Positions 49,822 to 60,733 of a stretch of DNA of 64,000 nt are shown in pieces. The notes beneath the pieces are model-generated. The model did no database searches. It worked only from the letters and a program-made list of their open reading frames with translations, and was not told the DNA's origin. Location: the NCBI GenBank assembly GCA_037576195.1, contig CM075104.1:7570775-7634774 (forward strand), given 5' to 3'. Position 1 is the first letter of the stretch. Each line of letters opens with the position of its first letter. Both the position numbers and the translations under genes were made by a program. Source of the DNA: Phytoseiulus persimilis. Lineage: Eukaryota; Arthropoda; Arachnida; Mesostigmata; Phytoseiidae.

Positions 49822-50709
49822 ATGGCTGTCCTCTCGCCTTTCTTTTCACTGTCTCTTCCATTCATTCGCTCATCGTTGAAAAATTGCAACGCCAGTAGAC
49901 ATCGAATCCAACGTCGAGGAAGCCAGTTTGGATCTCTGCAATCCACGACTACAACTCTGCCCGGCACAAACGCATGGGGCGGCGGTTGGTCGGCCGGATC
50001 GACGACTCGAAGAAGACACTTCGTCAAACGACCCTTATTTATCAGCGAGAAGAATTTCAATGAGACCATGCTAGAGCCTCGGACTCATTGCTGTCCGGCG
50101 AGCGAGCCGGAGTCGTCTGGGGCTTCCTTGCCTTTGGGACGCACAGACGATCCGAAGATGTTCGACGAGAGACACGCAATGCACATCGACGGCAAATCAT
50201 CTCCGTGCTTTTCATCTGGAATCAGGACACCGACGGAAACAGATCACGAATTCCACATGTGCCCGACACGACCCTCGTCGCGACCTTGGGGTTTCTTCAA
50301 CGAGTACGTTATGAAACAGCGTGTGGAGAGACATCGGGAGCTCGTCGTTTTGGACATTCCGCGCGGCCGGTTCGTCCACCGAAACGCTATCGGTTCCCAG
50401 GATGCCTCGTCGATTCCGGTGTCCGCTATTATCCCCGACTCTCGTTCCCTGTCGAGGATACAACGTCGATCCTTTTGTCTCCTTCGACCAAACAGAAACT
50501 TGTCGGATCTCCGACGCAGATACGGCGTCGAGACAGCGCAACCCGCAACGGAATTTTGTTCGGCGCCAGTCATTTCTGAACGCATTCGTCACTTCTGCCG
50601 AAACTCGAGAGACGATTCGAAAAGACCACGAGCCTTCGGTCGAAACACAGCTCGTCAACGGAGCGACTCGATGCGATATCCGAGAGGAAATGAGATTCGA
50701 GACGAATAG
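49822..50709 (+). CDS. Candidate ORF, 295 codons, probably compositional
   Basis: Longest frame in the window, from ATG to TAG. The predicted product is rich in serine and arginine, with no signal peptide, membrane segment or domain that I recognise. The same DNA is also open for 163 and 178 codons in the other two plus frames and for 189 and 113 codons on the minus strand, pointing to a local lack of TA and of stop words. Under uniform composition a chance frame this long would be rare (expected about 0.01), but local bias removes that argument. It could be an orphan gene, a decayed mobile-element coding region, or nothing. Confidence 0.15.
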   Translation: MAVLSPFFSLSLPFIRSSLKNCNASRHRIQRRGSQFGSLQSTTTTLPGTNAWGGGWSAGSTTRRRHFVKRPLFISEKNFNETMLEPRTHCCPASEPESSGASLPLGRTDDPKMFDERHAMHIDGKSSPCFSSGIRTPTETDHEFHMCPTRPSSRPWGFFNEYVMKQRVERHRELVVLDIPRGRFVHRNAIGSQDASSIPVSAIIPDSRSLSRIQRRSFCLLRPNRNLSDLRRRYGVETAQPATEFCSAPVISERIRHFCRNSRDDSKRPRAFGRNTARQRSDSMRYPRGNEIRDE

Positions 50710-53668
50710 GACGCGGGAAGACTTTGCCGTCCGATTTCCTGGAAAGAACAACGGGTGGCCAGAGACCGGGAGAAAATGCATATGTCACTCCTTCCGGGAG
50801 CTGTCTTTCAACCTGAACATGATGGAGCATGGAATTCATCTCGGCGTAGTCCTCTGAAATGAAATCATTCCGGATTTCGGCTCAGAGCGGTCCGGGGGGA
50901 ATGTTGCTCGGCAAAAGTCCGAAACTCTTTCGCACAAATCTATTGATGCAATCAAGCTTGAAACCCGACAGGCAATGTCAAGACGTCGGATCTCTTCCCC
51001 GGGAGATTATGAAAGAGTCGGGTGGGGGGCACTCTCGGACTTCTTACCACTCGCGGTGCTTCGCGTCAGGACGCTGTGACGCCTTCGGCGCTCCCTCTGT
51101 AAACTCTCCACACTTTTTCCAATTAGCAAACGAGCTCCTAATTACGATCCTATTGATTCCCACTTTTGCCCGGACTCCTCGTCACTCGTGCCGATGTTGC
51201 CGTCGTGGTCCCTCTTCCTCGAGTTCGATTTTTCCGGCGCGGCATGGAACCAAAACCCGTCTGCGGAACTGGGTGAGCGAGCGGGGGCTTCGCTTCCCTG
51301 CTTGCTCACACAGTTCCGCTGACGGGGGAAGGGTTCGACGAGTACGATGTGCGGCTCGGTGTCCTCCGGGTATTTGCAGAACTCCACCATCCGGTTAGTC
51401 ATGCAGCCGAGCGCTCCGATCGCGCTTTGCTTCACTGCGCCACCTGGGTTTCTGCCCTTTTTTCCGTCAACCGGTCGCAGCCGTCCGGGGAGGGCTCGCT
51501 GGAGGATCGGCAACCGTAATTGCGACGCGAAGATGCCTAGATTAAACACGGGGACGGAGCCCCGGCCCTTTCCCGCCAGACGTCCAGCAGGGATAGAGTA
51601 AACTCGTCAGACTTGATTAACGCAAACAAAGTCATGGACTCTTTCGACTCTGTGTGCCAACCGCAGCACGAGCATCGTGAGCAGCCGATCGAGGTAACGT
51701 CCAGCACGTGCGCAGGTGTGCGATGTGGGAGCCGTGGCGCGTAATCCTTGCGAGAATCGCTTACGGTCGGCGGCATCCAACGATCCCGGTTCGACGGACC
51801 AGTGGACAAAGTGAAGCGCCATCACGCGAACTCCGTTACCTCGACGACAAAAAGTTTGTCGTGATTGTCGGTGTCGTTTACTCCACGTTAAACCTCACTG
51901 AGTCTCCGCCGCATTATTTATGTCATTTGCACTCCGTGCTGTCGAGGTATGCCGGCAGCGGCTTGATTGCTTCCGTCTGAACTGACGCTGACCCAAGCAG
52001 CGGTTCATCACATATGGAACGTTCTTGGCGGATCCCGTCCGGGAGCGCGAGGAACAGGTGGTGAGCCTCAGCCTGCTCCTCATTTGGTACTCCGAACTCC
52101 TGTTCAGATGGGAAGTCGCCGAATTGGGGCATTTGTACGAGGTCGCGATTTCGGTACCATCGATGCCCTGCTTGTCTGTCCGTTTCCTCTCCCGCTCGGT
52201 GCGAAGGAGGGCGTGTTTCTCCTGGAACGGTTCCGTCTTCAACCGTGCCAGCAACACGGTCGCACAGGAACTCTCCCAACCAAAACCGTCACCGTTGCTC
52301 ACGCTCGTCACTCCGAGTCACAGAAAAACACGCTACCCACTTGTCACGGGTGATGCGGGACATGAGAAGCGAAGAGGGAAACAACAATTCATTGCGTGCA
52401 TTGCACGCACGCACATGCCACACGAATCGCGGAAGACAGATAGCTCGCTCCAGACACTCTCCTATGGCATTGTATCCACGCGTGAGCTGATCGCGTCACC
52501 TTCGTCCCCTGTCCCGTCGTTTTAGTCGTACTATTCACCCCAAACCCCTGAGGCTGCATGAATTCTGTATCGCACGGCGAGTTCACGCCCCCGTGCAACT
52601 CAGTCATTCGACACCTTCTCCACGGTTATTGCACGGCACTCTCACAACATTAACCCCGAGAACGATGACTAAGGGGGAAAGCGAGAAAGGGGAGATGGTG
52701 TCGATGAGAATGGGAGTGTTTCCTACGGCAATCGAAGATGGTATCGCTGCCATATCGCCGCCGAGAAGGAACGTCGTAGCGGGGAGAAGTTTCGTACGCC
52801 GAGGCCGTGCAGAATTTTCCATGAATAGATATCGAGCTGATTTGGCAGCAGACAGCTTCGTCTTCAGATATTTGAGCTCGAACCGGAGCGAGGACTGAAC
52901 GGAGGAAGTTCGGGCTCAAGGGCTCGGGCTCGGAAAGTCTAAAGCTTCAACATCGGGGACAGCTCGAACAAGTTCCAAGATGTCTTGGTTTCTGACACTA
53001 TTCCCGGAGTCGTATCTGATCTCTCTTAGTTTTGTTGTCTGACTGGAACGCAGTTCGAAAACTTCAAGTTCCATTCCGATAATTGGGGCGGAATGCCCAA
53101 GAGAAGGGTGGACATCTTGAATACTTTGTTGGAGGAAAAACTTTTCCGCCCGGAGAGGATTTTCGGGTGAAACCAAAGACCTCCCGGTGACGGTGAACTC
53201 ACTCTGATATAAATCTTGTCACTGGTAGTCGGGACTTCAAGGTCAAGTCACGCTGTTTCGATTCGGCGGGAGCTCGGAGAGAAAAGCATTTTTCAGAAAG
53301 TGCCTCCGCACGTGGGCCTTAACATAGATATCGTACGATTCAGTCTCGTTGATATTAGAATATTCTACTTTCGCGCAAGGCCCACCTCGAAGACGAATGG
53401 ACGTGTTCAGTTTTCATTTTGGGTTGTGCGAATCTACGAAATTTGTCTTCACACGAGCCGACCCGAGATTCAGAGCATCTGAACTCTGTGGTCTCAGTGA
53501 TCGTGGACAAGTATATGTCATAATGCTCCATGATCCTCCCCATGAAGGTCATGATCATTGTCGCAGAATGTTGTTCCTGTCCTCCCCTTTCCTTTGTGGG
53601 CGAAATCGACGGGGCCGCGGCATCGTCTCGTTTGCGTCCGCAGCGGTGTGAGGGTTTTAGCTTGGAGT
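50710..53668. other. Non-coding stretch
   Basis: No supported gene. Open frames of 178-179 codons at 50321-50857 and 50859-51398 and of 166 codons at 52025-52525 overlap others and are unrecognised. Confidence 0.45.
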
Positions 53669-53845
53669 TGGTTATGGAACGCTTGAACACTCTATTCGTA
53701 TAGAAACGGTTCCACCAGCGGAAATATAATGACAGTGTTCGCTAACTTGTGACAGGCAAAGAACCTCTACCGGTTATGGAACACTTCGTTGTTCGATAAC
53801 TGGGTTTCGTTACCAATTATGGAACAGCTGGTGTTCGATAAGTGG
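53669..53845 (+). repeat. Diverged direct repeats, about 43-bp period
   Basis: GGTTATGGAAC occurs at 53670 and 53772, and AATTATGGAAC at 53815. The last two copies continue with similar sequence (TTCGATAACTGG at 53792, TTCGATAAGTGG at 53834), giving about 32 matching columns and a 43-base spacing. The first copy is about 100 bases upstream and more diverged. It could be an old minisatellite or paired binding sites. Confidence 0.55.
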
Positions 53846-53914
53846 TGAGAGTTCCTCAAATGGTAGATTCTCCACAACTGGTACTCCCCATCTTCACGAC
53901 ATCAGTTCACCTCT
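53846..53914. other. Spacer between repeat and C run
   Basis: Contains TGGTAGATTCTCCACAACTGG, which loosely resembles the preceding repeat, then pyrimidine-rich sequence. Confidence 0.3.
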
Positions 53915-53928
53915 CCCCCCCCCCCCCC
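53915..53928 (+). repeat. C homopolymer, 14 bases
   Basis: Run of 14 C. About 20 bases later GCCCTCCTGGAGGGC forms a 7-bp inverted repeat with a one-base centre. Confidence 0.95.
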
Positions 53929-54920
53929 AGTCTCCTCGGTAGGGGTAGCCCTCCTGGAGGGCCGCGGGAAGCAATCTGTAACGCCTTCCTCGAATGACGT
54001 GGGTGGGTTTCCGAAACCCAAGAAGGTCACACTCGACTATGATTGATCCCTCATCCGCAACGCGGGGAGAGTGCTGCAGTTCCTACGGACACGACTCCAT
54101 CCCGACTCGCAGCAAGTACCTTACCGCTGAGGAATGACTCCCAAGGTATCCCAGCAGCCGCATAGTTCAGCGCGCTCGTCGGATGGCCGACCTCATCAAT
54201 TATTCCAATCGCTTCTTCCGCCGACAGAAAGCCATGAACATGTCCGTCTGGGTTGACGTCGCCGCGACTATCACGACTGACGGGAGGCAAAGCTAGGGAA
54301 ATGGCGGAAGACTTTTCGTGCCAACTTGTAATAGTGTTAGAGGTGGTTGCTTACTTTGGTCTTCTTCTGCCTCCACCCTTCCAACGGGCTTCATCGCAAA
54401 CCCCGAGCGTTCCACGGGCGGGCAGCGAGCGAGCTGTCTGCCTAGCGAATCCAGGGTCGACGGCGACTCGTCCCAGCCCCCATAAGAAGAGTTCTCGTTC
54501 TCCGGCACCGTTAATTGCATTAGTGGGTCGCAGGGTCAACTCTCGCGGACGCGGCGGCCACCGCCGCTAACTCGGAGCAGAAAAACGACGACGGCGAGGA
54601 GAGGTCTACTCTGTCCAACATAACGCAAGAGCGGATAAATGTCTTTCAGTGACTGCCGCTCTGGACACCGAAACCTCCTTGCGGCATGCATTGTTCGCGT
54701 CGGCGAGCCTCACCCGCGAGCGGCTTGCACACCGGGGAAGGTAACTCACCTCAGTGCAATCTACGGAAGAGCTTCGGAAGATGCGACGCGGCCATGAGCC
54801 ACGTTGAGAGACCCCGATCCTTTTGAGCTACGGGTCGCTGACATTCGTGTCGGTTCCGGTATCTGAATGGTTCAAGCCGTTTCTTCCTGCCCACCACTAA
54901 TTTCCGAAGGGTCTTCTCGC
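53929..54920. other. Non-coding stretch
   Basis: No supported gene. Short open frames only, the longest 105 codons at 54253-54570, unrecognised. Confidence 0.5.
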
Positions 54921-54960
54921 GTTTCATCCAAGTAACCCAACACGGGTGATTGGATGAAAC
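54921..54960. other. 40-base stem-loop
   Basis: GTTTCATCCAA (54921-54931) pairs perfectly with TTGGATGAAAC (54950-54960). Inside, ACCC pairs with GGGT around a 5-base loop, after a small asymmetric internal loop. The two-part stem is stronger than the other hairpins seen here. It could act as a folded RNA element if transcribed, or be the paired ends of a small inverted repeat. Confidence 0.6.
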
Positions 54961-56021
54961 CGAAAATAGAGCGACCCTCTGCTCACTTCATCAACGAAAT
55001 GTGTGTGTGTAGCTCTGAGTCGAATCGAGGCCGGGCCAGATCAGATCAGCATTCTTTGAGTCTCTAAAACTGATCGCGGAGAGAGTGGATGACCTTTTAT
55101 TCGGGCTGTTGACGTTCGGGCTTGCGAGATCCATTTCTTCAACGCTCCGGGGAGCATGTGGGAAGTGAAGCGATTTTCTCCGAAAACTCGAAAATCCAGG
55201 GATCGAGCAAGCGCCAGATGTATATTCAGGGTGAGATGTTCACCACCATTAAAAGGTAAATACGTGTCGGGCGTAAATAGTGCGCGTATAGGTGACTTCA
55301 TTGAAACCTATGCATTACTACTGATTTTCTTTCGTTCACATCGGGAAGGGGATATGCAGCTCCTTTTGTGAGGAAGCATCGAGTGCTGAGCGGAGGAGTC
55401 TCTCACGAGAAATATTGTTTCCGTGCTTTTGCCCGCCACTCTCCACCGGTGCTGCTTGACTACCCGTTCCAATTGGATTCGATGCACCTGTCTAGTTGAG
55501 GACCATGCTCATCAATGTCCATGGTTCAGAGCTGATTATATCTCAAGATGCCAGTATGCGGACTTTCCAGAATATTTCTCGGTTCTGAGCATCGGACCTG
55601 CTGGGCTCATTCCTCGCTTTGAGTATGATGCAAAAGATTTCAGCCTGTACACCGCGTGAACCACTTCTAGTTTTTCATGAACGCGGAAGTCTCTGGGGCC
55701 AGCAGGGAATCCCTGGAAATATATCCCCAGAACTCAGATGAGATCTGATTATTTCACGAAACGCTCGACGGAATCATCTTCCTCCCCGGAGACTCTAAGG
55801 TGACATGACAGACAGTCCGAAGTAGCTCATCGTCGGAACCTCAGCTGATTCGCTTTGCTCGGGACACCCCTACCCTGTTACATGGTAAATCTGAGATCCC
55901 GAGCTAATAGTCTTTTTTTATTGTGTTATCACATCGGAGAAAAGAACGAATATTCCCTGTCTTGTTTTATAACATAGAAACCTTGCCTATATGCGGGTGC
56001 CAGAGGCCTTACCGCATCACC
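54961..56021. other. Non-coding stretch with one exon-like frame
   Basis: No supported gene. At 55156 an ATG frame of 25 codons reaches a donor-like AGG/GTGAGA at 55231. The frame at 55423-55659 is listed separately. Confidence 0.4.
55423..55659 (+). other. Exon-like open frame, 78 codons, unknown
   Basis: Open from a GTG to TGA. The last 53 codons, after an acceptor-like CACCTGTCTAG ending at 55495, have a protein-like composition rich in Cys, Trp, Tyr and Phe (ADYISRCQYADFPEYFSVLS). There is no ATG near the start, so if real it would be a last exon. I recognise no family. Confidence 0.1.
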
Positions 56022-56107
56022 ATTCGGATTCAAATCCAGATTCGGATTCGAACTCGGATCTGAATCCACACGAGCATGCAAGTCGAATCCGGACTCGAAT
56101 CAGAATC
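56022..56107. repeat. Hexamer array and inverted hexamer array
   Basis: Eight consecutive hexamers derived from ATTCGG run from 56022 to 56069 (ATTCGG, ATTCAA, ATCCAG, ATTCGG, ATTCGA, ACTCGG, ATCTGA, ATCCAC). After 14 bases, four hexamers of the opposite orientation (CGAATC, CGGACT, CGAATC, AGAATC) occupy 56084-56107. The two blocks can pair into a long imperfect hairpin. One frame reads a Ser/Asp/Asn repeat and then an Arg/Ile repeat. Confidence 0.8.
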
Positions 56108-56689
56108 TACAGCCGAGCACGGAATGTTCGGCTTCGACGACCGCGGACTCGAATTGAATCGTCCATGCACGAGAATGCGCCCGAGAGCGATGCACCCTGT
56201 TCCACGCCTGGCTTCGGACATCGGACGTCCATCTCCGGAGCAACAGGCATGTCCTAAGCATCTGGTCTGGCCTTAGTGGACTCCCGATCCGATTTCTCGG
56301 TAACAGAAAACAAAACGGAGAGCGCGGAAGTGTGCTCGAGGCTGGCGTACGGAGGAGAACGGGAGGAGGTCCCGGGAAAAAAACAGACCCGATAAATCGG
56401 TAATACAACGATGATGACGATAGAGGGAAAAAGCGCAGTAGTGGAATCCTTCGCAAGGAGTCTTCGCCTCGCGTGTTCGTTCAATCGGTGGGCCCACGCG
56501 TCGGAAGCAGCAGCTGAAGAATGGAACTCGGGGCAGAGGCGTCCGATGCAAGAACATATGACGAGCACGAAGACGTTTTGAAGGGCCGATGGCTGGTTCA
56601 CTTAGCAAAGTCATCAAAGTCGAGAGGCCGAGCCGAACAAACGCCCGATGTCTGGTCCACTTGCTAATGGTTGTTTTATCAATCACAGT

Positions 56690-56712
56690 CGCTCGCCTGC
56701 CTGCTTGCTCGC
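56690..56712. repeat. GCTC/GCCT tetranucleotide cluster
   Basis: CGCTCGCCTGCCTGCTTGCTCGCC keeps a 4-base step for six units. It ends about 25 bases before the C18 run. Confidence 0.75.
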
Positions 56713-56735
56713 CTTTTCCCCCGCTCATCCACCGT

Positions 56736-56753
56736 CCCCCCCCCCCCCCCCCC
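56736..56753 (+). repeat. C homopolymer, 18 bases
   Basis: Run of 18 C following TCATCCACCGT. Confidence 0.95.
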
Positions 56754-58527
56754 ATGATCCTCGATGCTACCGTCCCGATACTCCTGCGGGGGAGAAGAGA
56801 CCCAGCGGCCGCCCTTCCCGTCAGTTCCTCCGCCCGTCTGCCGCATGAGTTCCGGACATCGAAGTGCCTCCGTCGCGTCCGTGACGTCCAGAATCCTTGG
56901 TCATCATTTTAACGTTTGCTCGTGGAGATCTGCCGTTGAGAGGGCAGCTTCAAGATGGCCGCCTCGCTCGAACGCGGCACTCGAACATGACGTCAGTTTT
57001 GCTGTCCGCTTGACACAGGAGTGGCAGTAGGGAACTGACAACAGAGAATAGCAGAGCTGGATTCAGACACCAAGAGAAACAAAAGCGGAAGGTCATCGAA
57101 GTAGAGGGAGGGAGGAACTGCGGGCTCCTGTCAAGATTATTCGTTTGTCCGCTTGGTCAGTTACAGTGACAAGGAGTAAAGCAGCTTTCTGGCTGTCATG
57201 GATCGTCATAGCCGCTTCAGCCCGTGGTGTCTCTGCTCTCATTTCTCCTGGAAGCAGATCCAACTGAGTAGATCAACATATTCGGCCAACTAGCCTCTCT
57301 ATCGATGGACCACGACGTGTCGATGATGATAACGCCTTCAACGGGGACGGCACTCGTGTCGTTCTCGCTGCTGCGAGCGTCTGTTGTTGCTGTCGACGAC
57401 GTCGACTTCGACGTTTACGTCTCGGCTGTCTCCGGTTATCCTGATGTTTCGTCGTCTCGAAGCCGAGCCGATGTCGTGTATTGCTCGATTGTCATATTTG
57501 ACTCGATTCCTCTGTCTGTTCGCTCTCGAAGCTCAATTGTTATTATCGGACGGCTGCGATTTGCGATTTCATCCGATTTTCCTTTCTTGGTCCCGATTCG
57601 AGTGCTTCATGCGACGGCCTGCCTATTTCCTCGGCTTGTGATAGAACTGCGAGAGGGCTCGAGGATGGGGGAATATGGCAAGGATCTGGATGCTCTCCGC
57701 ACGCTGCACTCATCATGAACTTGCGAAAAAGTGTTTTTTCTCGCGAACATCTCGCACATTGTGCGTATGTCTCTTGGAACTGGCTGACCCATCAGTTTCC
57801 ATCCTTCCCCGATCGAGAGAAATGCGGAAATTCATTTGTTCTGCTTCCTTCCCGCCGTCGAGAGGCCTAGACAGCTCCACAGTCCCGGGAGGACGATTGA
57901 ACTTCTGAGTTTCCCTCGGAGCATTTACTCGAAAGAACTCAGCAGCAGCAGATGTGATTTCCGCGGAAGTTTTCCAAGCTAGAGGGCGATACTCGCTCCG
58001 CAACTGCCGACAGAGGAGTCTACAGCGACCGAGCCGGCGGCATCGACGAAAATGACGCCGATGATGACAACGACGACGGCGACGAATTGACGAACAACGA
58101 CAGGGAGTCAGCGGGATGTTGGCCCGCGTTCCCGTTCCTCCTCTCCCTCTCCGCCTCCTCGCCCTCTCCGCCTCCACGCGGAAGAGCAAGCGCAAAGGAG
58201 GAACGACAGGTGACAGCCATCCATGGAAGACGCAAAGAGCACAACGTTCCTGCAAAATGCAAAGGCTTCCCATCCATCCTTCGCCTAGCGCAGCCGTTTG
58301 CGAGAGAACGTTGACACCTCCCGACGCGCACCGTTCGTTGTCTCCGCCAACGCCTTCCTCGTCGGCGGCGTCCAGCAGCTCAAAATACAGCGCGCCGACT
58401 GCTGTGCTCGGAAAGTACAACTGGAGCTCTACAGGATGGAGAGGAAGACAAAGAAGGAGAACCAGCGGGAGGACAGAGTGAGGAGCTCCAGCCGCCTGGC
58501 CGGTTGTCTTCCCAGCTCTCCGAGTGT

Positions 58528-58556
58528 TCGGCTGGCTCGTTGGCTGACTTGCTCGA
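58528..58556. repeat. GGCT/GACT tetranucleotide cluster
   Basis: TCGGCTGGCTCGTTGGCTGACTTGCTCG: seven units of GNYT type in register. Confidence 0.7.
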
Positions 58557-58614
58557 AGTTTGGAAATGGGGTGCGAAAGCTCGAAAAGGATGCCGAGGTT
58601 GGAAGAGGTGAGGG

Positions 58615-58646
58615 GAGGGGTAGCCGACGGGAGGGGTAGCCGACGG
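58615..58646 (+). repeat. Two exact 16-bp tandem copies
   Basis: GAGGGGTAGCCGACGG is present twice in direct tandem without mismatch. The first copy follows another GAGGGG word and the second is followed by GCGGGAG. Like the pair at 23307 the unit is 16 bp. Confidence 0.9.
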
Positions 58647-60714
58647 GCGGGAGCTAACAGCGGATTGAAGAGTCAGCGGGGCGTAAGTGCTTCCCGTGCG
58701 ATTTCCACAGCGAGCAAATGCAGCCTCAGCGCCTTCCATTTCATATGGGTCGTCGTTCTCGGCAACGTTCCCAAGTTTCGTTCTCTGTGCTGCGTGTTCA
58801 TAATCTGGCCTGCCTATGAAAAGGCTACCAGCGAGCCTGTCCAGCACTCGACTCAATTCGACCAAAGCCATGCCAAGCGCAGCCTTGCCCCAGCCCCGCG
58901 CTCTAATCGTTGTCGACTTCGCATGGTGACCGCCAGCCCTTTGTTCGTCGGCGGGGCGGACGGCGAGGAGTAACCCGACAACGGCGTGTCGTGGACAGCG
59001 GCGAGTCGACGACTAGGCGATACCCACGAAACTGCCTTCGGAATTAATCGTTCCGACCGTTGCCATCATATCTCCGCTCTACCTGGTTACTGCTGCTCTT
59101 GAGTCTGACCTAATATGAATGTCGGAACGGCGAAGCGCGAGATCAGCAAGTTGCTACTGCGACACTGCGAGTTCGAAGAGCGCCCTAATCTGTTCGGGTG
59201 GTCACCGGGGTGCGAGAAGGTCATTGAAGGGGGAGAAGGAGATTTCGGGAGAGAATATTTCCACCGACTCATCGCTACGACGACTGGCCTCCGGGCTGTC
59301 CATATTGCACCAATTGGGGACGATACTTGACGATGCCAGTTTCTTCTCGGTTTTTGGTTGTTTGCTACTTTGTTCCTTCAATCGGAAAAAAGCTCGATTC
59401 CCGAGGCATCCAATCTACATCTGGTTCCTCGCGAATTCACACGCAACCGATTCATCCTCGAAGACTTCGCAAACCATGGCGGGCTGAAGGACTCCTAGGA
59501 AAACCCAAGGACTTGGCTGGAAAGAGCTCATCAAGAGCCGGAGAGGGGAGCTTTTCTCCTGCGGGGTATCGGGCTGGATGGAGCTGGGAGAATCGAGGCT
59601 GAGCGGCGTTACTGAGCATGATTTGTGAAGAGTTGAGGTTTACATCGAGCAAGTATACAATCGGCTCACTAATCTTGTGAACAAGTCCCGTTCTTCTTTG
59701 TGCCTCTCCTTCGTGGTGGTAAAGCAAGGATCGAGAAGCTCCCCCTCCCATCGCTCCTCCCCGGATGGGGGAGGAGAGGGGAGGGGCTGCTATCGGGCTT
59801 AGAGGGGCGCCGCAGGGTAAGGTAGGACGGGTCGAAGTCGGAGGAGCAAAACGCAGACTGTCGCCGCTCTGACTCCGATTATTCCGCTTCCTCCATCTCG
59901 GTCGCTCGTACTTCAAACTTTGCTTTGCAGCCCAGGATGGCCTCCGCGTCGGGAAACAAATAAAATTCGTCTCACGCCCGTCAGTCTTGCGCCCATTCGA
60001 ATGCTTGGTCCTTCTGCCGGCGACAACGACGACGCAGACATCCCGGCTCTCTCGGTTCACTTGTCCAACGAGTTGTGTTCCCTAGTCACCCATTCCACTC
60101 TTCCCGGTCCCGCTTTCCTCCTCCTCTCTCTCTCTCTCTCAGCGATCCGCGGATCGTTTCGAATCGTGGTGGAATTAAACACGTCGACAGGGAACCCGAT
60201 AATGAGCTCGGCGTGGCTGCCGGTCCGCCCGGCTGGGTAGGTGGATGGTCGAGTGTCGCTTTGGACAGACGTGCTGAGAAATGCGAGCCTAATGCATTCA
60301 TGTCTGAAACCCGCCATCGTACGATTTCCGCGCGATCACGAGAATCAGAGCCAGCCAAGAAAGGGCCCCGGGGTCTACTTCCCGCCCGCCTGCTCCATCG
60401 CGGATTCTCGAGTCTGACTGTGTACGGCACCGGTCCTAATACGCCTCGAGGATTCACGTCCTTGAAGGCTGAATAATGATCCTCCGCTCGGTTCTCAACC
60501 TCACATGAAACTCCACTCCGTCAAAGATCCGAGTCAGATGATGAGATGATCATCGCCTGGTGGTTGTTCACTTCAGGTTCGGGGAATCGAGCCCTGATTG
60601 TTAGCAGCAGCCGCTCAATCCCGAACTTTGAACCCAGAGAGGGAAAGGAGCACAGAGCAAGGTCACCGAGGAAGAGGATCGCGCGAACCATCGCAGACAA
60701 CGACAATGGTCAGT
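58647..60714. other. Non-coding stretch
   Basis: No supported gene. A 9-bp stem (CTCCTCCCC, loop GGATG, GGGGAGGAG) lies at 59754-59776 in polypurine/polypyrimidine DNA. A 202-codon minus frame at 59452-60060 is low in information and unrecognised. Confidence 0.45.
60124..60140 (+). repeat. CT dinucleotide tract
   Basis: Seventeen bases of alternating C and T ending in CAG, so it could also act as a pyrimidine tract before a splice acceptor. Confidence 0.9.
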
Positions 60715-60733
60715 GGGGGGGGGGGGGGGGGGG
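60715..60733 (+). repeat. G homopolymer, 19 bases
   Basis: Run of 19 G in a purine-rich region, following CAATGGTCAGT. Confidence 0.95.

Larger units (their letters stand above)
56108..58527. other. Non-coding stretch
   Basis: No supported gene. Contains C18 at 56736 and cryptic GAC triplet sequence at 57381-57430 and 58048-58090. A 235-codon minus frame (57713-58420) crosses the latter as arginine and serine runs, starts at a non-ATG codon and is unrecognised. Confidence 0.45.
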
